A DNA stretch of 15,808 bases from Pseudomonadota bacterium (GTDB lineage Bacteria; BMS3Abin14). Below are positions 5,644 to 15,808 of the stretch, piece after piece; positions within the stretch are counted from its first letter, which is position 1, and the number at the start of each line of letters is the position of its first letter. The notes beneath the pieces are model-generated. The model saw nothing but the letters and a program-made list of their open reading frames with translations. It was not told the DNA's origin and did not search any database. The stretch is taken from contig JAFGWO010000210.1 in the NCBI GenBank assembly GCA_016937135.1, positions 1-15,808 on the forward strand, read 5' to 3'. Made by a program: the position numbers and the translations under genes.

Positions 5644-6717
5644 ATGAAATTTTATCCTTTTCACAAGTTCTCCGTCTTTATTTTTATCTTCCTCGGTATC
5701 TTTTTTATCGGCACATCCATCGGTCTATGGATCTTTTACGGATCCCTTCCGGATGTGGGTTTCCTTTCGAAACAGAACGCCTCCCTGGAAATTTCCGTCC
5801 CGGACTGGCGCGGAAGACTGGAATCTTTCACGGTAGGGCCCGCCAACCCTTACTGGACCCCCTTATCTGAAATCCCCCGCTACCTCAAGGACGCGGTCCT
5901 CGCCGGGGAGGATTTTTCCTTTTACGGGCACAAAGGCATCGACTGGTTCGAGGTAAAGGAATCTCTCAAAAAGAACCTCAAAACCCGGCGTTTTGCGAGA
6001 GGAGCCAGCACCATCACCCAGCAGCTGGCCAAAAACCTGTTCCTCTCAAGGGAAAAAACCCTGGCCCGGAAATTTCGCGAGATTCTCCTGGCCTGGAAGC
6101 TGGAGAAGGCGCTAAAAAAGGACCGCATCCTGGAACTTTATCTCAACATCGTGGAATTAGGGGATTCGATTTATGGAATCGGCAAAGGGTCCCGGTTCCA
6201 TTTCAACAAGGAACCCGCGGACCTGTCTCTTCGGGAGGCAACGATCCTCGCCGCCATGCTTCCGGGACCGAAGGTTTATGACCCCGCCAGATACCCCGAC
6301 CGGGTGATGAACCGTTCGGATCATCTACTGGGCATCATGCTGAAGGGGCGGATGATACGGGAAGCGGAATACCTGGAAGCCCTGAGCGAATTTCCCTTTG
6401 CCGAAGAGACGCAATCCGGTGCGGAGATGGCGCCCCTGCCGGTACCGGAAGAGACGGCCTCTGCCCCGTCTGCCATCGGATCCGCAAGAACCGATGCCCC
6501 TTATGGGTCTGCTTCAAAAGAACCCGTGCCTGTCCCCATCCCCGGCTACAGTGGGGCCGCGGTGGAAAAACATCCAGGAGATCTCCCTGGCTTTGCCCCT
6601 CCGGGGCCTTCCTTAGCGCCTTCCCCGCAGGGGACGCCCCCCTCTCCCGGAGAGGGTGATCCCGCCGTTCCCGTCGGTTCGGGTCCCCTTCCGGAAACCG
6701 GCGAGGCCCCTCCTTAG
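5644..6717 (+). CDS. mtgA: Monofunctional peptidoglycan glycosyltransferase with a Pro-rich tail
   Basis: This 357-residue protein is a GT51 family enzyme that polymerises lipid II into glycan strands at the periplasmic face of the inner membrane. Residues 8-32 form a single N-terminal membrane anchor. The catalytic domain follows: EDFSFYGHKGID (89-100, catalytic Glu89), RGASTITQQLAKNLFLSREKT (119-139) and ILELYLNIVELGDSIYGIG (162-180, second essential Glu171), then LREATILAAMLPGP (196-209). No transpeptidase domain follows, so it is monofunctional. Unlike E. coli MtgA (about 242 residues), it continues with about 105 residues rich in Pro, Ala, Gly and Glu (252-357), probably disordered in the periplasm. 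The only possible start in frame is 5644, with no clear ribosome site. It ends at a hairpin terminator, convergent with the TPR lipoprotein gene. Confidence 0.9.
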   Translation: MKFYPFHKFSVFIFIFLGIFFIGTSIGLWIFYGSLPDVGFLSKQNASLEISVPDWRGRLESFTVGPANPYWTPLSEIPRYLKDAVLAGEDFSFYGHKGIDWFEVKESLKKNLKTRRFARGASTITQQLAKNLFLSREKTLARKFREILLAWKLEKALKKDRILELYLNIVELGDSIYGIGKGSRFHFNKEPADLSLREATILAAMLPGPKVYDPARYPDRVMNRSDHLLGIMLKGRMIREAEYLEALSEFPFAEETQSGAEMAPLPVPEETASAPSAIGSARTDAPYGSASKEPVPVPIPGYSGAAVEKHPGDLPGFAPPGPSLAPSPQGTPPSPGEGDPAVPVGSGPLPETGEAPP

Positions 6718-6718
6718 G

Positions 6719-6744
6719 AACCGGGGGCTATCGTCCCCGGTTTT
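6719..6744 (+). terminator. Rho-independent-type terminator after mtgA
   Basis: AACCGGGG (6719-6726) pairs perfectly with CCCCGGTT (6735-6742) around an 8-base loop, and the downstream arm runs into a TTTT stretch (6741-6744). It begins two bases after the mtgA stop. The stop codon of the convergent lipoprotein gene (6728-6730) lies in its loop, so transcription from both sides may end here. Confidence 0.6.
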
Positions 6745-7597
6745 CAATGCGATCCCTGACCTTTTCAATCCTCCAGGAGATCGCCTCCTTGTTATCGTAA
6801 ACGGGGAATATCCGGTTATACATATCCAGGGCTTCCTCAAGATGGCCCATTTCCTCAAGGGTCGCGGCCAGGTTGAATTTTGCGTCAACGGCGAGCTCCC
6901 CCTCAGGAAACCGTTCAAGGTACTGTTCGTAGGCCTTCCGCGCGTCCTCCAGGGCCCCCTGGGTCTGCAGGATACTGGCGATCCTGAAAAAGGCGTCGTC
7001 CACAAGAGGGCTGTCCGGGTATCGGCTGATGAGGTAGAAAAACTCCATCTTCGCGCGTTCGAAATCCAGGAGCTCGAAAAAACAGACCCCGGTGCGGAAC
7101 TGAAACAGGTCCTTGCCGGGTTTGTCTTCATAATCCGTGATCAGCCTCTGATATTCCTCAGCGGCCTGCGCGAAATCGCGGATCCTGTTCTCAAGGAGTT
7201 CGGCGATGCTGATGTGCGCTTCGAAGGCCAGGGGGTGATCCGGAAACCTGCGGATCAATTCGCGGAAATCCATGATCGCTTCTAAATAACGGGACTGGTA
7301 AAGCTGGTAGAGGGTCCCCCTTTGGTGAAGGACCTTGGGGATAAGACTGCTTTCGGGATATCGGATCAGGAACGTGGTGAGGTATTCCACGGCGGCGCCG
7401 GAAAGTCCTTCGTCCAGGGCCGCCGTGGCCTGCTCGTAGAGGGCCTGTTCCCGTGAGCGGCATGCGGAAAAACTGACGACGAGAAACGCCGCGACGGCGA
7501 AAAGAAGAACGGTTCGGGGGAGAAAACCGCGCGGGCTCCATCCTTTTTTTTCCGTCCGGGAGGACGCTCCCCCCGGGCGGGTTGTTTTTCTTCTCAG
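6728..7597 (-). CDS. TPR lipoprotein (BamD/YbgF-like), start codon uncertain
   Basis: The frame encodes a basic N-region, a hydrophobic stretch (TVLLFAVAAFLVVSF) and a lipobox FSAC with Cys46 from the proposed start, so it is an exported lipoprotein. The mature part is helical repeats of about 35-37 residues (for example AAVEYLTTFLIRYPESSL, EAIMDFRELIRRFPDHPL, RAKMEFFYLISRYPDSPL, DARKAYEQYLERFPEGEL), typical of TPR envelope scaffolds such as BamD, CpoB/YbgF or gliding-type proteins; which one is unclear. No ATG, GTG or TTG lies in frame between the pilZ stop and the signal peptide. The only in-frame ATG (7735) is deep inside pilZ without a ribosome site. The CTG at 7595-7597 overlaps the pilZ TGA and has GAGGA seven bases upstream, so it is used here. 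Alternatively, an extra base in the C5 run at 7516-7520 separates the frame from an ATG at 7541. Confidence 0.7.
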   Translation of the reverse strand: MRRKTTRPGGASSRTEKKGWSPRGFLPRTVLLFAVAAFLVVSFSACRSREQALYEQATAALDEGLSGAAVEYLTTFLIRYPESSLIPKVLHQRGTLYQLYQSRYLEAIMDFRELIRRFPDHPLAFEAHISIAELLENRIRDFAQAAEEYQRLITDYEDKPGKDLFQFRTGVCFFELLDFERAKMEFFYLISRYPDSPLVDDAFFRIASILQTQGALEDARKAYEQYLERFPEGELAVDAKFNLAATLEEMGHLEEALDMYNRIFPVYDNKEAISWRIEKVRDRIENRGR

Positions 7598-7949
7598 ACC
7601 TGGGTCCTCATGAATTGTCTCAGGGCCCCCGTCCTGGCTTCGGAGGGATTCAGAAACTGCAGGCCGAGGCGCCTTTCCTGGACATAGCTGAAGCCTGTCA
7701 CCTGCCCTTTTTTCACGTCCCTTGTCTTGCGGCATCGGATCTTGTCGATAAAGATGTTTTTCGCCGCGTTGATAAGATCCACGACGACCTCTTCCGGGAG
7801 GTCTTCGGTCCCCTTGTAGAGGACCCCGAGACCCCCTTCGCTGATATCCACGACCAGCCCCGGACGCCCCAGACCCGCGACGTAGGACATCCCCTCCGCC
7901 TCCGCCCGCGGGTGGACCCTTCTTTCGGCTATTCCTCCCCCATCCCCGC

Positions 7950-7953
<4 letters not shown>
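7594..7953 (-). CDS. PilZ-domain protein, probable c-di-GMP receptor
   Basis: This 119-residue protein is a single PilZ domain. The two c-di-GMP-binding motifs are present: RRVHPR (11-16, the RxxxR type) near the N-terminus and DISEGG (36-41, D/NxSxxG) about 20 residues later. The closing strand [11 protein letters not shown] follows and then a helix ending in RQFMRTQV. In PilZ proteins these arginines and the Asp/Ser/Gly loop wrap an intercalated c-di-GMP dimer, changing contacts with an effector. No output domain is fused, so it must act through another protein. The start ATG overlaps the gyrA stop by 4 bp (ATGA), and its stop overlaps the proposed start of the lipoprotein gene, so the three appear translationally chained. 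Which process it controls (motility, envelope or polysaccharide) is not shown. Confidence 0.88.
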
Positions 7954-10394
<2,441 letters not shown>

Positions 10395-10454
10395 GAAAGA
10401 CCCTCAAAAATTTCCGGTTTCGAAACCATGGGCAAAAACCCGTTCCTTTTTTCG

Positions 10455-13046
<2,592 letters not shown>

Positions 13047-13077
13047 TCATCGGGCCAATGCGCGTCCTTTTCCGTCC

Positions 13078-14247
13078 TCAGGCCGTCCGCTGCAGGGCCC
13101 CCGCCTGAACCCTCCAGGCGATCCCTTCCCCCTCCGGAAAAAACAGGTCCCGGTCTTTTGTGGCGGAAAGGAGAAACTGTGCCCCGAATTCCCGGATGAT
13201 CCCGGTCAGGGCCTTTTTCCTCGCCTCGTCAAGTTCGCTGGACACATCGTCAAGGATCACCAGCGGCCATTCCCCCTCCCGCGCCCTGGCCACCTCGCGG
13301 ACGAGGGCCAGCTTGAGGGCGAGGACGGCCGCCCGCTTTTGCCCCTGGGATCCGAAGCGGGCGAGATCAACAGGGCCTCCGGAACCTTCCAGAAGGAACT
13401 GCACGGCGTCCCTGTGGGGACCTACAAGGGTGTGGCCGCTCCTCTTTTCCCTTTCCCGTTCGCGGAAGAGGCCTTCCAGGATCCCCTCCGCCAGGGCTTC
13501 CCGGCTGCGCCCTGTTGTTTCGTAATGCTCCATCCACGGGATATTCCCGATCGCGCTCCCACCGGGGACCTTTTCAAAAGAAGGGGTGTATCTTAGATGG
13601 AGTCCCTCTCCCAGTTCCAGGATTTCCCCCAGGGCGGCCATTTCCCGGTTGAGCGTCCCGAGGAGGTCCATTCTCCTCTTGAGGATCCAGGATCCGGTCT
13701 CGGCCAATGCGCGGTCCCACCCCTCCCTCTCTTCGGCGGATGGACGCGCTTTCCGGAACAGGGCGTTTCTTTGTCTCAGGGCGGACAGGAACCTCCGGTA
13801 TTCGGAGGGATACCCGGGACGGGTTTCGAAAACGGCCCGATCCAGGATCCTTCTTCTCCAGGACGGGGGGCCCCCCACCATTCCCACGTCCTCGGGAATG
13901 AAATGGACCGCTCCCACGGACCGGAGATATTCCTCCGGGGACGCGATCCGCCGATCGTCGATAAACTGGCTTCGACCACGCTGGTCCAGGGAAATGGAAA
14001 GGATCCTTTCGGACTCCGCCCAAAGAAGACGCCCCGAAACGCGGCACATTTCCTCCCCGTGCCGGATCAAATCATTCTTCCCCGCCGTCCGAAAGGAGCG
14101 GAGACTCCCCAGACAGGCCACAGCCTCGAGGAAATTTGTCTTCCCCTGGCCATTGGGCCCATAGACCAGGTTGAAACGGGGGTGGAGATGGATCTTCTGG
14201 CGATGGAGGTTGCGAAAACGGTCCGGTTCCACCCAATCCATTCTCAT
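13078..14247 (-). CDS. recF: DNA recombination/repair ATPase RecF
   Basis: This 389-residue SMC-like ATPase loads RecA at gaps with RecO and RecR. The visible motifs are the N-terminal strand and DRFRNLHRQKI, Walker A GPNGQGKT (30-37), GPHRD (276-280), the ABC signature FGSQGQKRAAVLALKLA (298-314, Ser300) and Walker B LVILDDVSSELD (329-340). Length is slightly above the usual 360-370. The start at 14247 lies two bases after the dnaN stop with no good ribosome site, which implies coupling to dnaN translation; a second ATG is two codons downstream. The position between dnaN and gyrB is the standard origin-proximal order. It is distinct in size and context from the other ABC-type ATPase in this window (654-1430). 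Confidence 0.96.
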   Translation of the reverse strand: MRMDWVEPDRFRNLHRQKIHLHPRFNLVYGPNGQGKTNFLEAVACLGSLRSFRTAGKNDLIRHGEEMCRVSGRLLWAESERILSISLDQRGRSQFIDDRRIASPEEYLRSVGAVHFIPEDVGMVGGPPSWRRRILDRAVFETRPGYPSEYRRFLSALRQRNALFRKARPSAEEREGWDRALAETGSWILKRRMDLLGTLNREMAALGEILELGEGLHLRYTPSFEKVPGGSAIGNIPWMEHYETTGRSREALAEGILEGLFREREREKRSGHTLVGPHRDAVQFLLEGSGGPVDLARFGSQGQKRAAVLALKLALVREVARAREGEWPLVILDDVSSELDEARKKALTGIIREFGAQFLLSATKDRDLFFPEGEGIAWRVQAGALQRTA

Positions 14248-14249
14248 GG

Positions 14250-15371
14250 TCAGATTCGCATGGGCATAATGACAGCCAGGTAATCCTCCTCCCCTTTCTG
14301 GGACAGGACGCAGGGACTAAGCTCGTCGTTGATGCTGATTTCCACCGTATCGGATTCCATGGAAGTCAGGGTGTCCAGCATGTACCTGGCGTTGAAGGTG
14401 ACCTCCAGGGCATCCCCTTCGAATTTGGCTGGAACGGTTTCCGTGGCCATCCCGAGATCGGGGTTGTTGATATGGACGGTCATTTTATCCGGGCCGAAGG
14501 AGAAACGGACGGCCCGGGAACGTTCCGAAGACAGGAGCTGGACCCTGCGGATCGCATGGATCATATCTTCCCTTGACACCTGCGCCGTTACCTTCCTGTC
14601 CTCCGGGATGACCTGGGCGTAGTTAGGAAAGGCCATATCGATGAGCCGGGTCGTCAGGACCGTGGAGTCTTTTCTGAAAACCCCGTGCTGCTTCTTGAAG
14701 TCCACCTCGATGATGGCGTTTTCCCCCTCCTCCTCAAGGAGCCTTCTTACCTCATTCAGGGACTTTCTGGGGATGACAACGCTCTCCCCGCCCCGGACGT
14801 TTCCCGCCTTCTTCTCCACCAGGGCCAGCCGGTGCCCATCGGTGGCAACCAGCCGCAAGATGCCCTCCCCGTTCTTTTCCTCCATCTGGAAAAGTATTCC
14901 TGTCAGGTTGTACCTCGTCTCGTCGGTGGAGGCGGCGTAGATCGTCTTGCGGATCATTTCCCTGAGATTTTCCGCGTCCAGGGTGACGAAATCCCCGTCC
15001 TCGAAGGAAGGGAGGGAAGGGTAATCCCCGGAAGGCAGCCCTTTCAGCTCGAAGGAAGAGGTTCCGCATGTGATCTGAGCGACATTTTCCCCCAGAACCT
15101 GCAGATCGATCTCCGTCTCGGCCGGAAGTTCCTTTATGATCTCGAAAAGCTTTCTTGCCGAGAGGGTGACGGATCCTTCGCTGCTGATCCTGGCTCCGAC
15201 AAAACCGCTGATGCCGACCTCCATGTCGGTCGCCTGCATCCGCAATTTCTCACCGCTCCCTTCAATGAGGACATTGCTCAATATGGGAACGGTGTTTTTC
15301 CTTTCCACGATGCTCTGGACCCGGGAAAGCCCCTGGAGGAAATCCTCTCTGTTAACGGAAAAACTCAACAC
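14250..15371 (-). CDS. dnaN: DNA polymerase III beta sliding clamp
   Basis: This 373-residue protein is the ring-shaped processivity clamp. The three-fold repeated fold is seen with family motifs: NREDFLQGLSRVQSIVERKNTVPILSNVLIE in domain I, SFELKGLPSGDYPSLP, TRYNLTGILFQ and ATDGHRLALVEKK in domain II, FPNYAQVIPED at the start of domain III, and the C-terminal LAVIMPMRI (usual MPMR ending). The start is the GTG at 15369-15371, six bases after a perfect AGGAGGT (15378-15384). An ATG 33 bases upstream lies before that site and would add eleven residues not found in the family. It is the first gene of the minus-strand operon dnaN-recF-gyrB-gyrA-pilZ-lipoprotein. The sequence between it and the origin-like segment contains a candidate promoter and repeat copy B. 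Confidence 0.98.
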   Translation of the reverse strand: MLSFSVNREDFLQGLSRVQSIVERKNTVPILSNVLIEGSGEKLRMQATDMEVGISGFVGARISSEGSVTLSARKLFEIIKELPAETEIDLQVLGENVAQITCGTSSFELKGLPSGDYPSLPSFEDGDFVTLDAENLREMIRKTIYAASTDETRYNLTGILFQMEEKNGEGILRLVATDGHRLALVEKKAGNVRGGESVVIPRKSLNEVRRLLEEEGENAIIEVDFKKQHGVFRKDSTVLTTRLIDMAFPNYAQVIPEDRKVTAQVSREDMIHAIRRVQLLSSERSRAVRFSFGPDKMTVHINNPDLGMATETVPAKFEGDALEVTFNARYMLDTLTSMESDTVEISINDELSPCVLSQKGEEDYLAVIMPMRI

Positions 15372-15463
15372 CTTCCGACCTCCTGATTCCGGCGGGCGGT
15401 CCAAAAAAATCCCCGCTCTTTATCCCATGGAAAACCGCAGGGTTCCAATACGGAATTACGCTT

Positions 15464-15493
15464 ATTTTACCCGAAGGTGATACCGCAAAGCAA
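15464..15493 (-). promoter_or_regulatory. Candidate dnaN promoter
   Basis: On the minus strand TTGCTT (15488-15493) precedes TAAAAT (15464-15469) with an 18-bp spacer. The -10 matches five of six bases but the -35 only three. A transcript from near 15457 would have a leader of about 86 bases before the GTG. A second weaker pair (TTGGAA, then GATAAA nearer the gene) is also visible. Transcription from dnaA beyond the window is also likely. Confidence 0.3.
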
Positions 15494-15532
15494 CACTTAA
15501 CACTTTTTCTTAAAAGATGCATTCTTTGACAA

Positions 15533-15694
15533 CATTGCCAGGGTCGCGAAAAGTCTAATCCGAGACTTTTCGCTCCACGGCAAGGGGAAAACGCGGTTTT
15601 CCCTTGCCTCACGAATCAAGGACTTACGACAACGGTCCTCGATTCGGGCAGCCCGTACCCGGGCCGCTCCGATGGTTTTTGGATAAACCATCAG
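15533..15694 (-). repeat. Structured intergenic repeat, copy B
   Basis: This is the inverted counterpart of copy A, lying between the origin-like segment and the dnaN promoter. The same five stems are present: 15671-15678/15685-15692 (8 bp), 15648-15654/15661-15667 (7 bp with one G-U in the RNA of this strand), 15612-15617/15641-15646 (6 bp, with inner AGGAC/GTCCT), 15579-15591/15597-15608 (12 bp with one bulge) and 15546-15556/15563-15573 (11 bp, perfect, GCGAAAAGTCT). Several stems differ from copy A at both arms so that pairing is kept. An additional copy of the terminal 20-base motif lies at 15695-15714, 160 bp from the one at 15535-15554 (18 of 20 identical), followed by a further AAAAGT/ACTTTT hairpin to about 15730. 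This looks like the end of a preceding unit in a head-to-tail arrangement. Confidence 0.8.
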
Positions 15695-15736
15695 CTTGAC
15701 AGGGCCGCGAAAAGTCCGCTCCGGCACTTTTTTCTC

Positions 15737-15808
15737 GATCTTAAATCTTTTAATGATTTGAATAATAAAACAGTAGAAGAAGCAGTAGGGCCTGGGGATT
15801 CGTGGAAA
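15737..15808 (-). other. Origin-of-replication segment: DnaA-trio-like triplets and AT-rich unwinding region, cut by the window edge
   Basis: Read on the minus strand from the edge, TTTCCACG (15801-15808) fits a DnaA box (TTTTCCACA type) with its first base outside the window. A GC-rich block follows (15788-15797), then six consecutive NAG triplets on the plus strand (15771-15788: CAG TAG AAG AAG CAG TAG), then an AT-rich stretch (15737-15770). Box, GC block, trios and AT-rich DNA in this order and polarity is the basal unwinding system described for bacterial oriC, where DnaA spreads from the box along trios (3'-[G/A]A[T/A]-5') to open the strands. Four of six triplets fit strictly. The position upstream of dnaN matches the dnaA-dnaN intergenic origin of Bacillus subtilis, whose trio region is similar from memory. 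Only one possible box is visible. Confidence 0.6.

Noticed and set aside
10414..10425. GGTTTCGAAACC palindrome between gyrB and gyrA, considered as operator or terminator
   Set aside because: The 12-bp palindrome leaves almost no loop and has no T-run; gyrB and gyrA are expected to be cotranscribed.
15497..15727. 76-codon minus-strand ORF covering repeat copy B as an ordinary gene
   Set aside because: It has no ribosome site and consists almost entirely of hairpin arms of the repeat; the frame conservation is reported instead as a separate observation.
15533..15732. CRISPR array
   Set aside because: The repeated 20-base motif occurs only twice, 160 bp apart, with structured sequence between rather than unique spacers, and no cas genes are present.

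Overview
The window is GC-rich bacterial chromosome from next to a replication origin. Read on the minus strand from the right edge, it runs: an origin-like segment (DnaA-box remnant, GC block, DnaA-trio-like triplets, AT-rich stretch), then dnaN, recF, gyrB, gyrA, a PilZ gene and a TPR lipoprotein gene. This is the classic dnaA-dnaN-recF-gyrB-gyrA order; dnaA itself is not in the window and would be expected just beyond base 15808. The accessory genes (archaeal/deltaproteobacterial-type ferredoxin:thioredoxin reductase, outer-membrane phospholipase A, monofunctional transglycosylase, PilZ protein) suggest a Gram-negative, probably anaerobic member of the former Deltaproteobacteria (Desulfobacterota-like). 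That assignment is inference from gene content, not a database match.

Left part (1-3000): a 5'-truncated glutaredoxin-like gene overlaps an FTR catalytic-chain gene by 4 bp on the plus strand, a probable thiol-redox pair. Convergent to it on the minus strand are a small four-helix membrane protein, then metF (methylenetetrahydrofolate reductase) with its own candidate promoter, then a small ABC/AAA-type ATPase gene that overlaps metF by 4 bp.

Middle (3000-6720): a stand-alone TIR-like protein on the plus strand whose catalytic glutamate position appears to be lysine; a secreted DM13-like protein (minus); a structured intergenic repeat, copy A; pldA (minus); and mtgA (plus), which diverges from pldA and ends at a good hairpin terminator.

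Right part (6720-15808): the replication/topoisomerase operon on the minus strand, extended by a PilZ gene translationally coupled to gyrA and a TPR lipoprotein gene with no ordinary start codon. The longest gene-free stretch, 15372-15808, holds the dnaN promoter region, repeat copy B and the origin segment.

The two least ordinary features are (i) a roughly 160-bp repeat in two inverted copies, made of about five consecutive hairpins whose stems differ in sequence but keep pairing, and (ii) the origin-unwinding architecture at the right edge, with repeat copy B lying between it and dnaN.
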